Origin: Schoenoplectus triqueter
Taxonomy: Eukaryota > Streptophyta > Magnoliopsida > Poales > Cyperaceae
Length of the DNA: 49,366 nt
Assembly (NCBI GenBank): GCA_964058805.1
Contig: CAXKVV010001331.1
Span: 1 to 49,366 of the forward strand
Reading direction: 5' to 3'
Part shown: positions 12,066 to 21,500 of the stretch, piece after piece
Layout: every line of letters begins with the position of its first letter
How positions within the stretch are numbered: the first letter of the stretch is position 1
Translations under genes and position numbers: made by a program
Notes under the pieces: model-generated
What the model was told of the DNA's origin: nothing
The model's database searches: none
The model's input: only the letters and a program-made list of their open reading frames with translations

Positions 12066-12073
12066 TATATAAA
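12066..12073 (+). promoter_or_regulatory. TATA box of the Dof gene
   Basis: TATATAAA lies 100 bp before the Dof start codon, with a CA/TC-rich leader after it. The spacing fits a core promoter with a leader of roughly 65-70 bases. Prediction by motif and position only. Confidence 0.55.
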
Positions 12074-12165
12074 CACAGTCGATCGATCCCCAACCTCAAG
12101 TCCACTCCAACTCTTCCTCCCAAAGAAATACATATTATGAAATAAAGAAACATAAAAGAAGAAAA

Positions 12166-12819
12166 ATGAACACTGGAAACTCTTCTTCTGCTGCTGCAAA
12201 CACACTTACTACAACTCCAGTTACCAATTCCGCATCTTCAGAACCTTTACCATGTCCAAGATGCAATTCCAACGACACCAAATTCTGCTACTACAACAAC
12301 TACAACCTCACACAACCACGGCACTACTGCAGGACTTGCCGCCGGTACTGGACCCAAGGTGGTTCCTTGCGCAATGTACCAATAGGTGGCGGTTGCCGTA
12401 AAAACAAACAGGTGATCTCCTCTGATTTCACCAAATCCATACCCAAACCAATGTCGACAACCACTCAACTGCTGAACTTCACTGTATGGAACCAAAATGC
12501 GAACCCAAACTACACAGTACTGGATGCTCAGATTCCAGACATGTCTTATAACGGGTTCCAATTGGTAGAGTCAGAGATTGTGCCAACTCAGCCCTTTCAA
12601 GTTGATGTGTCAGAATTAGGGGTTGAAGATATGAACCAATACGTTAGCAGCTACAGTGGCAATGTGGATGCATTTGGGGATCAATATGACTCATATAATA
12701 GCAATGTTGAATTCGGTGCTGTATCGGGGATTATTCCTATTAACGGGTCGGATTTTGGGTATTGGAACCCAGGATCCTCATGGTCTGATTACCCCACAAC
12801 AAGCGGTGCATTCCCTTGA
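12166..12819 (+). CDS. Dof-type zinc-finger transcription factor
   Basis: A plant-specific DNA-binding regulator, 217 aa, encoded by one uninterrupted exon. The single Dof finger runs about residues 28-82, with zinc ligands C30, C33, C55 and C58 (C-X2-C-X21-C-X2-C) and the conserved [20 protein letters not shown] segment followed by [14 protein letters not shown]. The family binds AAAG cores through this finger, and the rest acts as a regulatory or protein-contact region. Before the finger is a Ser/Thr/Asn-rich head. After residue 85 the tail is Asn-, Tyr- and Ser-rich and ends in an aromatic segment ([15 protein letters not shown]), as in activation-type Dof tails. The start is favoured by the AAAAATGAA context and the distance to the TATA box. 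A copia element lies 133 bp past the stop, so the natural 3' end may be displaced. Which Dof paralogue it is cannot be said. Confidence 0.95.
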   Translation: MNTGNSSSAAANTLTTTPVTNSASSEPLPCPRCNSNDTKFCYYNNYNLTQPRHYCRTCRRYWTQGGSLRNVPIGGGCRKNKQVISSDFTKSIPKPMSTTTQLLNFTVWNQNANPNYTVLDAQIPDMSYNGFQLVESEIVPTQPFQVDVSELGVEDMNQYVSSYSGNVDAFGDQYDSYNSNVEFGAVSGIIPINGSDFGYWNPGSSWSDYPTTSGAFP

Positions 12820-12952
12820 GTTGAGTGGCTTTTGTTTTTCTGACATTTTTGTTTTTTTGTTTTTCCAGTGTATGTAGTTTTGTTGCCAATTCTGGTAGTC
12901 GTGAGATGATGTGTGTGTGTTGATGCGAGGTATTTTTGGAGGGATTGTGTGA
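12820..12952 (+). other. Dof 3' flank cut by a retrotransposon
   Basis: T/G-rich sequence after the Dof stop, ending in the 5-bp target copy TGTGA (12948-12952). No clear AATAAA is seen before the insertion. Signals inside the LTR, or the displaced flank beyond 18099, may supply it. Confidence 0.5.
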
Positions 12953-13203
12953 TGTAAAAGATTGAAATCATTTCAATTGCACAAAATAAGAAGTTGGGCA
13001 TAATTCTCTCCAGACCGTTGGAAGCATTCCTATATTGAGCTGTGTAATTTGTATAGAATCAGCCTTGATAGTTTTCCTTATTTAACACTCTATTTTTAGA
13101 TAGTTTGCTATGTAAATCTCTGTACAGTTGTCTATATATATAGGCGCTTGTCTTCTGTAAGAATGATGAGAAATAAAATAATTACAATCAATCAATTATT
13201 TCA
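12953..13203 (+). repeat. 5' LTR of the copia element
   Basis: It starts TGTAAAAG and ends TTTCA, so it has the TG...CA ends of LTRs. A TATATATATA box at 13133-13142 and AAATAAAATAA near 13170 are likely promoter and poly(A) signals. Confidence 0.95.
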
Positions 13204-13216
13204 TGGTATCAGAGCA
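13204..13216 (+). other. Primer-binding site (initiator tRNA-Met type)
   Basis: TGGTATCAGAGC lies directly after the 5' LTR. This is the usual plant copia site, complementary to the 3' end of initiator methionyl-tRNA, where minus-strand DNA synthesis begins. Confidence 0.9.
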
Positions 13217-13263
13217 GAAAAAATACTCCTGAAGTACTTCCTGATTCAAGCAGCCGGCAAGCA

Positions 13264-16200
13264 ATGTCAACCGGCCAGGAAGATCTGAGGCGCAGTAATG
13301 AAGAGCTTCATTTGTCACAAAGTCAGACAGTAGTCCCACCTGTATATTATGATGCAAATCCAGCATTAAAGCTGACAACAGAAATGCTCAATGGTAATAA
13401 TTATTTATCTTGGTCTGAATCAGTTTTATTGGCTCTAGGTGCTAAATCCTTGTTGAATCATATAACTGACCATCAAAACAGTCCAATCAAGACAGATCCA
13501 TATTATAACCAATGGATTGCTACTGATAAACTGGTTAGGCTTTGGGTTTTAAACTCTATGGAACCACCAATCTCTAGATTATTTTTTAGTAGCAATTCTG
13601 CCTTTGATTTATGGCAAACAGTCAAGGATATGTTTGGACAGCAAAATAATTTTGATCGTATTTTCCAACTCAAACGAGAATTATATCAAACTAAACAAGG
13701 TTCTCAGACTATCACTCAGTTGTATGGTTCAATCAAGAGTAAATTAGACGAATTAAATATGTACGAGCCAATTACTGCAGACCTTAAGATACTCCAACAA
13801 AGATATGAACATGATCGTGTGTACCTTCTGTTAAATGCCCTAAACTCTGACTATGAACAAGTTCGCAGTCAAATTCTGTATTCTACCGAACTTCCCACAA
13901 TCTCAAATGTTATTTCCCTACTTCAAAGAGAGGAAACCAGGAAAGCTGTTATGAATCTCATTCCAAACACTGACCTATCAGTTGAGAAATCTGTGTTAAT
14001 AGCAGAAAAAAGTTACAGTAGCAGAAATTATACCAGCAACCGTGGTAGAGGCAGAGGCCGAGGCAATAGGCCAGCGGTATACTGTGACCATTGTGCCAGA
14101 GAAGGTCACAGTCGAGATAGGTGTTGGATACTCTACCCTCATTTGAAGCCGCGCCGAGAAAAGGGAAGCAACAGCGGTGGGCATCAGCTGAGCGCACACA
14201 CAGCAGCGAACAGCACCATTGTCGATCCACCCAAGTTCACTCTCGAGCAGCTAAGCCAGTTGTTGCAGCAACTAAGCGTCGCCGGCAACCCACCTGCGCA
14301 GGCGGCAGAGGGACAGACCACTGCTCCGAAGATAGGTAAAGGGGCAGGTAAATCTTTGAGTTTTGAAAAAATAGATTTAGTGAATTCATGGGTTGTCGAT
14401 CAGAGAAATGTCTCTGATTTGGAAAATATCGGATCCATGGGGAGAGAAAGAAAATGTCCAAAAGTTTGTAATTTAACAGAAGAGAGAAATCTCTCTGGCT
14501 TGGGAAATATCGGACCCATGGGGAGAGAAAGAAATGGTCCAAAATTTGCTAATAACCCCCTGGAAATTAAAAAATGTTCTAATAATACCACGGACCATAA
14601 AAGTTTAGCAGCCCATTTCAATAAAACTACTGAAAACATCGAGTGGATAGTGGACTCAGGAGCCACTGATCATATGGTTAATTGTAACATAAATTTAAAC
14701 CATTTAACTAAACTCAAAGATGCACAAAATGTGTATTTAGCTGATGGATCGACTACTCCAATATTAGAAACAGGTCAAACCAATCTGTTTGGTCAGCCCA
14801 TAAAGAATGTCCTTTGCATACCCAAATTTCCGTCTAATTTGCTTTCGGTTGGAAAAATAACTAGTGAATTAAATTGCAATGTCATTTTTTCACCTTCATC
14901 TGTGATTTTTCAGGACAGGGTGACTGGGAGGACGATTGGTGAAGGCTCTCTTGAAAGGGGTCTTTATATTGTTAAAAGACAAAAGCGTGTTTTTAATTCC
15001 ATAAAAGAAAATTTGAATAATTTGTGGCACTGTCGTATGGGCCATCCGTCTGATAGAGTTTTGAGTAAAATCATATATTTGTCTAATTTGAACTCTAATT
15101 GTTGTGAGGTTTGTAATTTTGCAAAACAAACAAAATTACCTTTTTCTTTGTCTAATAATAAAACCAATAAACCTTTTCAACTTATACACTCTGATGTGTG
15201 GGGCCCAGCTCCTATAGACTCTTATGATAATTTTAAGTATTTTGTAACGTTTATTGATGATTTTTCCAGAGCCACTTGGCTTTATCTTTTGAACTCAAAA
15301 ACAGAAGTATTTCCTATATTTAAAGATTTTGCTAAACTTATTTCAACTCAATATAACACTCAAATTCATATTCTTAGAACTGATAATGGTACTGAGTACA
15401 TTAACAATAATTTTCGAGATTTTCTAAGTAATATGGGTATTATTCATCAGACAACCTGTGTCGGAACACCAGAACAAAATGGTATTGCCGAACGAAAAAA
15501 TCGACATATTTTAGAAGTAACCCGTTCTCTAATGTTTCAATCAAAAATTCCAAAACATTTGTGGTCGGATGCCATTCTTACTGCAACCTACTTGATAAAT
15601 AGACTACCAAGTGTTGTTTTAGAATACAAATCACCCTTAGAAACCTTGAACAATCAAAAAATTAGTTTAAACCATCTTCGAATTTTTGGGTGCACTTGTT
15701 TTGTCTACAATCAAGATATTCATCGTGATAAGCTAGATTCTAGAGCTATAAAATGCGTATTTATTGGTTATTCCACTAAAAAAAAGGGTTACAAGTGTCT
15801 TGACCCAAATTCTAACAAAATATACATCTCTAGGAATGTTAAATTTATAGAAACTCAATATTTCTTTGAGAATTTTGTTCAGGGGGAGCAAGGAACTTCA
15901 CATCGAAGCCAACGCTTAAATGTTGAAGACATCATTGGAGAATTTTCAATTAGCCAAAGTCAAAAGCCGCCCCTCACAAGTATAATGCCATCGGAATATG
16001 CTGAAGCCCAACCAAATATTGAAGAAGGAGAAGACGAGGGCAGAAGTCAAAGTCCCCTTAGCAATGAAGACAGCTCACCTCATACACTCATTGGAGCCGA
16101 AGATACAGATGACGCAAATCAAACTGTAAGTAATGAACCAATGCTACTACGCAGGTCAGTGAGACAATCCAAACCCTCTGTTAAATTACAAGATTTTGTT

Positions 16201-17856
16201 ACATATTGTAGTTCTAAATATCCCATACAAAATTATTTAACTTATGATAATATTGCCCCAAAATATAAAACTTTTATTAGTATGGTATCCAAAGAGGTAG
16301 AACCGCAAACATTTTTGGAAGCCACCAAAAATCCAATATGGCAAAAGGCTATGCGGGAAGAACTAGAGGCATTAAAAAAGAATGACACTTGGAACATTGT
16401 GAAATTGCCTCAAAATAAAAAACCAGTAGGTTGTAGATGGATATATAAAATTAAATATAATAGTGATGGTTCAATAGAAAGATATAAAGCTCGGTTAGTT
16501 GCTAAAGGTTACACACAAACGTATGGAATTGATTATAAAGAGACATTTGCACCAGTTGCTAAAATGAACACAATCAGAGTCTTACTATCTATTGCTATTA
16601 ACCTTGATTGGAATTTGTATCAATTGGATGTCAAAAATGCATTTCTTCAAGGGACTCTTGAGGAAGAGGTTTATATGAATTTACCACCAGGTCATCCTCA
16701 TGAGCATGATAAAACTTTAGTATGCAAACTAAATAAATCAATATATGGTCTAAAACAGTCTCCAAGAGCTTGGTATGCAAAACTAAGTTCGGCCTTGATA
16801 CAATTCGGTTTTCAGGTAAGTAATGCTGATCACTCAATGTTTGTCAAACGCAACATGAACTGCACCATTGTTGTTTTAATTTATGTTGATGATATTATTA
16901 TTACAGGGAATGATATTAATGCAACTCAAGATGTCAAACAATATCTGCAAAAAAAATTTGACATTAAAGACCTTGGGAAACTTAAGTATTTTTTAGGCAT
17001 AGAGATTGCTCACTCCAAAAAGGGTTTATTTTTATCCCAAAGAAAATATGTGTTGGACCTATTACAAGAAACTGGAAAATTGGGATGCAAACCCGTAGAT
17101 ACCCCAATTGAATCAAATATCAAGTTAGGATCTAATGATGGTGAAGCTTTAACGGATATAAGCCAATTTCAGAGGTTGGTAGGAAAATTAATTTATTTAA
17201 CTGTTACTCGGCCTGACATAACATTTGCAGTTAATGTAGTGAGTCAATTCATGCATGCACCAAGAACAACTCATATGGATGCAGTAGTACGAATTTTGAG
17301 ATATCTCAAGGGAAGTCCAGGAAGAGGAGTGCGGATGCAAAAGAACAAACATGTGAATATCATGGCATACTCTGATGCAGATTGGGCAGGCAGCAACGAT
17401 CGAAAATCCACTACTGGTTACTGCACATTCATTGGAGGCAATCTAGTAACTTGGAGAAGCAAAAAACAATCAGTTGTAGCACGATCTAGCGCTGAAGCCG
17501 AATATCGAGCTATGGCAGCCACTACAAGTGAAGTAATCTGGTTGAAGCAATTAGTGAAAGACCTTGGCATTGATTGCAATTATCCCATTCCCATGTTTTG
17601 TGATAATCAAGCTGCAAGACATATTGCCAATAATCCAGTTTTCCATGAAAGAACCAAACACATAGAAATAGACTGCCACTATATACGTGAGAAAATACAA
17701 TCAAAGGAAATCGAAACTCCATATATTCCCAGCCAAAACCAACTAGCTGATATATTTACTAAATCATTAACCAAATTTCAGTTCCAAAATATTTTGTCCA
17801 ATTTGGGTTCTTTTAATATCTACGAACCCAACTTGAGGGGGAGTGTAAAAGATTGA
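13264..17856 (+). CDS. Copia gag-pol polyprotein, intact
   Basis: 1530 codons, uninterrupted. The N-terminal gag (about residues 30-240) is of the plant copia type (LNGNNYLSWSESVLLAL, then YGSIKSKLDEL). The zinc knuckle at about 274-287 is C-X2-C-X4-H-X4-C (CDHCAREGHSRDRC). The aspartic protease has its active site at about 462-467 (VDSGATDH). Integrase starts with a pre-integrase HHCC-like domain at about 588-620. Its catalytic core has DD-E residues in HSDVWGP (about 643), RTDNGTEY (about 706) and EQNGIAERKN. Reverse transcriptase spans about 1050-1290, with DVKNAFLQG and the catalytic YVDD near 1208. RNase H covers about 1365-1500 (SDADWAGS, then SSAEAEYRAMA). Every catalytic motif I looked for is present. 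A 27-residue tandem duplication lies between gag and protease. The stop codon (17854-17856) lies inside the 3' LTR. Confidence 0.97.
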   Translation: MSTGQEDLRRSNEELHLSQSQTVVPPVYYDANPALKLTTEMLNGNNYLSWSESVLLALGAKSLLNHITDHQNSPIKTDPYYNQWIATDKLVRLWVLNSMEPPISRLFFSSNSAFDLWQTVKDMFGQQNNFDRIFQLKRELYQTKQGSQTITQLYGSIKSKLDELNMYEPITADLKILQQRYEHDRVYLLLNALNSDYEQVRSQILYSTELPTISNVISLLQREETRKAVMNLIPNTDLSVEKSVLIAEKSYSSRNYTSNRGRGRGRGNRPAVYCDHCAREGHSRDRCWILYPHLKPRREKGSNSGGHQLSAHTAANSTIVDPPKFTLEQLSQLLQQLSVAGNPPAQAAEGQTTAPKIGKGAGKSLSFEKIDLVNSWVVDQRNVSDLENIGSMGRERKCPKVCNLTEERNLSGLGNIGPMGRERNGPKFANNPLEIKKCSNNTTDHKSLAAHFNKTTENIEWIVDSGATDHMVNCNINLNHLTKLKDAQNVYLADGSTTPILETGQTNLFGQPIKNVLCIPKFPSNLLSVGKITSELNCNVIFSPSSVIFQDRVTGRTIGEGSLERGLYIVKRQKRVFNSIKENLNNLWHCRMGHPSDRVLSKIIYLSNLNSNCCEVCNFAKQTKLPFSLSNNKTNKPFQLIHSDVWGPAPIDSYDNFKYFVTFIDDFSRATWLYLLNSKTEVFPIFKDFAKLISTQYNTQIHILRTDNGTEYINNNFRDFLSNMGIIHQTTCVGTPEQNGIAERKNRHILEVTRSLMFQSKIPKHLWSDAILTATYLINRLPSVVLEYKSPLETLNNQKISLNHLRIFGCTCFVYNQDIHRDKLDSRAIKCVFIGYSTKKKGYKCLDPNSNKIYISRNVKFIETQYFFENFVQGEQGTSHRSQRLNVEDIIGEFSISQSQKPPLTSIMPSEYAEAQPNIEEGEDEGRSQSPLSNEDSSPHTLIGAEDTDDANQTVSNEPMLLRRSVRQSKPSVKLQDFVTYCSSKYPIQNYLTYDNIAPKYKTFISMVSKEVEPQTFLEATKNPIWQKAMREELEALKKNDTWNIVKLPQNKKPVGCRWIYKIKYNSDGSIERYKARLVAKGYTQTYGIDYKETFAPVAKMNTIRVLLSIAINLDWNLYQLDVKNAFLQGTLEEEVYMNLPPGHPHEHDKTLVCKLNKSIYGLKQSPRAWYAKLSSALIQFGFQVSNADHSMFVKRNMNCTIVVLIYVDDIIITGNDINATQDVKQYLQKKFDIKDLGKLKYFLGIEIAHSKKGLFLSQRKYVLDLLQETGKLGCKPVDTPIESNIKLGSNDGEALTDISQFQRLVGKLIYLTVTRPDITFAVNVVSQFMHAPRTTHMDAVVRILRYLKGSPGRGVRMQKNKHVNIMAYSDADWAGSNDRKSTTGYCTFIGGNLVTWRSKKQSVVARSSAEAEYRAMAATTSEVIWLKQLVKDLGIDCNYPIPMFCDNQAARHIANNPVFHERTKHIEIDCHYIREKIQSKEIETPYIPSQNQLADIFTKSLTKFQFQNILSNLGSFNIYEPNLRGSVKD
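17833..17843 (+). other. Polypurine tract
   Basis: TTGAGGGGGAG ends exactly where the 3' LTR begins. It is the plus-strand primer site, and it is also translated as part of the polyprotein tail. Confidence 0.85.
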
Positions 17857-18094
17857 AATCATTTCAATTGCACAAAATAAGAAGTTGGGCATAATTCTCT
17901 CCAGACCGTTGGAAGCATTCCTATATTGAGCTGTGTAATTTGTATAGAATCAGCCTTGATAGTTTTCCTTATTTAACACTCTATTTTTAGATAGTTTGCT
18001 ATGTAAATCTCTGTACAGTTGTCTATATATATAGGCGCTTGTCTTCTGTAAGAATGATGAGAAATAAAATAATTACAATCAATCAATTATTTCA
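17844..18094 (+). repeat. 3' LTR of the copia element
   Basis: No difference from the 5' LTR was seen over 251 bases at a constant offset of 4891. It is followed by the target copy TGTGA. Confidence 0.95.
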
Positions 18095-18099
18095 TGTGA

Positions 18100-18597
18100 T
18101 CAATGTGTTTAGTGAGTTAATAAAGCTTTTTCTTCCTTTATTGTGATCGAGGCCACTATATAATAAATGAGAGTGAATTATTTGGAGAATGTTAAGAAAA
18201 GGTATTATCTTGCAGAGTTGCAGTCTTAACAACACTGTACTTGGAAAGTACTATTGTTATTTTTGAATCCTTGAAAAGCACTATTCAACGCGGTTTCCGC
18301 TTTCTGATTTTCTGCTTTTCCTTGCTAAAGAAAGGTCAGAAAGAATTTTTTTTTCAGCGAGAGAGCGCGAGGGATTTTATGGGCTTCGACGTTGGGTCCA
18401 ATAGCATGAGGCCCAATTATCAGCGAAGTATTTTTTTTGTTACCATCTCCAATCTCCATCTCTAGTTAGGTTTTCTTCTTTTCTTTCTCGAACTTTCGAT
18501 TTCGAACGTTTGAACCGATCCGACGGCACTCTTTTTGAAATTCTACTACCTCACCTTGCCTCCCTTCTCTCTTCACAGTTCTGTAGATCATCAACGC
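18100..18597 (+). promoter_or_regulatory. Aurora kinase promoter and leader
   Basis: TGGGCTT (18380-18386) and AGGCCCAAT (18409-18417, reverse TGGGCCT) match the site II motif TGGGCY, common in promoters of plant proliferation genes and bound by TCP factors. The leader after about 18440 is pyrimidine-rich (TCTCC, TTTTC). No clear TATA box is visible, as is usual for such promoters. I looked for the mitosis-specific activator motif and found no good match. The copia insertion limits the native upstream region to about 500 bp. Confidence 0.5.
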
Positions 18598-21500
18598 ATG
18601 AAACAGGAAATGGAGGAATGGAAATTGGAAGATTTTGAGATTGGGAAGTTCCTTGGCGAGGGTAAATTCGGGAAAGTCTACCTCGCTCGAGAGATTAAGG
18701 TGCTCTCTCGCTTTCTCTCTTCGTTTCTTTATTTTTCTCACCTCTCCCCGTTCCGTCATTCTTCGAAACCCTAGCAAGCTTTCATCACGCTGGAAAAAAA
18801 ACCGAATTATGTCAGTTAAAGGAGAAATTAGTATATTTCACTTCGATGCCAGTGTTCTTGTTTCTTATTATTCTTTTTTTGCGCTATGGAGTGTTGCAAA
18901 CTTGAATACAATAATTCTCACACATGGAAGTAAAATAATTCTGACATAACTTGTTTTGATTTGAACTTATATCTATAGAGTAATGCTAATTGCAGGATTG
19001 CAGGTTTAACCTATTAAGGTGAATAGTCACCAAGTAACTTTTTTTATCGTTTGTTAATTTTAAAGTAACATTACAATTCGATCAGATTTGAACCTACTAT
19101 ACAGTATCTTCTTAACAAGTAGGCCAAATGCTGATTGTGCTGATAAATTTTAGTCTGTGCTGGCTGTGTATTTTTAACCTATCTTATTTATTTCATGATT
19201 TATCTAAGAGCTCATTTGAGGCTTAAAATGCATAAGTGCTAAATGTTCCAAAATGACTAGTTGAAAATAATCCTGAAGATCACTGTAATTGCAACTTGCT
19301 TGACCAAATATTTCTTTTGCAACTTACACCAATTATTGTCATATTTGTATTTAGCTTGAGATGATTTCCATTACAATTAGCATTTTCCCCATTAGGTATA
19401 CTGACCTTTGCCCCCCTGTATCTTGTAAGTACTTTTATATGTTGAAACAGAACTAAAATGTAGGCAAAGCAAATTTGTGTCGCTGACCTTACAATGTTTT
19501 TTTTTTAATAGATTGGTTTGAGTCAATAAATAAACTACTAGTATCTTGTCCGTACATTGTTACGGTGATATTTTTTTTAAATATAAAAATTCATATCTTC
19601 ATGTGAAAAGAAAGAAAATAAAAATGAAGATAATTTAGTAATTAATGTAAATTTCAATCATGAATACATAATTAATATAAAATAAATGTAGAATTGAGAG
19701 GAAAATTGATATTCAGAATTTAAGAAAAGTTAAAATTCATAATTGATGGCAATCTAAGAAAAAAAGAAAACAAAATAGAGCAATTGTACTTTTAAATTAT
19801 GCAGCATTTCATGTAACAACTAAAATTGAGAGAAAATTATAACTTCAATACAAATGGCCATAGAGATAGTAACATTATTTGATGAATAATTCAATCCGAT
19901 GACTGATATTAGCTCTAAAAATTCAATAAAATATCTGGACTATTGTAGGATTAGACATTTACGTGTTTAATAAGGAGTAGAGATGGTTAATTTACACATT
20001 TTCTTTACTTAGTTTTTAATGGTTGTTGACATTTGCCAACTAATTCAGTAAATAGTAAAGTGCAGTGCATCATTTGTAAATATGTGAGAATTAAGGTAGA
20101 GTTTTCTTTTTTTAAAAAAAGACCTAGTGCTTGATATAAAGATTCAAATCTGCTCCTAACCTCCAGCTCAGTCCATAATTTAGAATTTGAATTTAAATAC
20201 AGAGCGGATACCCTGTGGCACTGAAGGTAATCTTCAAAGAAAAGCTTGAAAAGTACCGATTTTGGGAGCATTTAAAAAGAGAGATTGTGATCCAGAGCTC
20301 CCTCCAGCACCCAAATGTTTTGCGGCTCTTCGCGTGGTTTCATGACGAGACACGTGTCTTCCTTGTTCTGGAGTATGCTGCTAATGGTGAGATGTACAAA
20401 GTTCTAAGATCAGTTCGACACTTCTCCGAGAAGCGTGCTGCCACTGTGTGTCTCCATTTCTCTTTCTGTAAATTCGCATAATTATTGGATGTGCAGCTCT
20501 GGCTGAATATTCATTGGATTCAATCTAATACCTGGTACAATACCATTTGCATATGGTCTGGTATGTATCACTGTCCGTATGATGCCAATTCTGATTGATA
20601 AACATACAATGTTTCATTTCTACTGCATCTCACCATCCAATCGCTTATACAGACCTGTACCAAATGAACATAATCAGTTTTAATTGAGGCAAAAAAATTG
20701 TTCCTCCTAAATAAAGTCACTGAAGTACCATTGCAGATGATTGAGCTACATTAATTGCATCTGGTATTAGCACTAGTATGGTGCAGGATGAATATGATAG
20801 TGTTGGCTGAACAAATTGTTTAACCCCCTTTTGCTATTTCCGAACATTATTTGGACTAGTACGTGGCAAGCCTGGCAAGAGCATTAGCATATTGCCATGA
20901 AAAACATGTCATACACAGAGATATCAAGCCTGAAAACTTACTGCTTGATCTTGATGTAAGTTATTTTCTTTTTCTGGTTTTACATTTCTAGTTATTTTCT
21001 ATTTTAAATCCCGTCTAGATACTACTTATGTATAGAACTTATATAAATTCACTTCCATCTGTTTGGACTTAGCAAAAGTTATGTAGATGGGTTATTACAG
21101 TTGTTATTGCCACTAATTAACCAGAAATTGTCTGTAGTTTGTACATAAGAGGGCATACCATAATGCACTCAGGCTAACATATCATCTTGATAGAAATGGT
21201 TTTTTGTTTTGAAAAATTTTTCAGTCCTGTTCCCAAAAAAAAAAGTAGCCATTGTTCACGTTGCTTTTGCAAATAAGACCAACTTGTAAACAAATTGCCT
21301 AACAGAACAAAGACTATTTGGCATTGATCTTTCCATTCTAGCCTCTAATGCAACTTATAATTTCTCTTTGGACAATTTAATATCTGATCCTTCCTCACAC
21401 CAATCCAATTGTTGGTCTTCTTCAAATATCATTAAAATATTTAGTTGTTAATTGTGAAATTAGTAAATTGCCAGGAATATTTCCCTTAATATCATCACAA

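Larger units (their letters stand above)
12953..18094 (+). mobile_element. Complete Ty1/copia LTR retrotransposon
   Basis: A 5142-bp element in + orientation. It has two 251-bp LTRs (12953-13203 and 17844-18094) that read identically base by base, a primer-binding site, one long gag-pol frame, a polypurine tract, and a perfect 5-bp target duplication TGTGA (12948-12952 and 18095-18099). Domain order (gag, protease, integrase, RT, RNase H) is diagnostic of copia. Identical LTRs imply insertion too recent for visible divergence. It is inserted between the Dof stop and the Aurora promoter, in the same direction as both genes, so its promoter and poly(A) signals could affect either. Confidence 0.97.

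Noticed and set aside
12247..12561. Antisense open frame over the Dof gene
   Set aside because: A by-product of Dof codon composition. The sense frame has the diagnostic zinc finger.
14121..15167. Short open frames inside the copia element on both strands
   Set aside because: Shadows of the intact gag-pol frame.
18241..18465. Upstream open frame before Aurora
   Set aside because: It has no recognisable domain, lies in the promoter/leader region, and its start is in TE-proximal spacer.
19530..19990. Mobile element in Aurora intron 1 starting ACTAGTATCTTGTCCGTAC
   Set aside because: The start resembles a common plant element terminus, but I found no matching other end or target copy.
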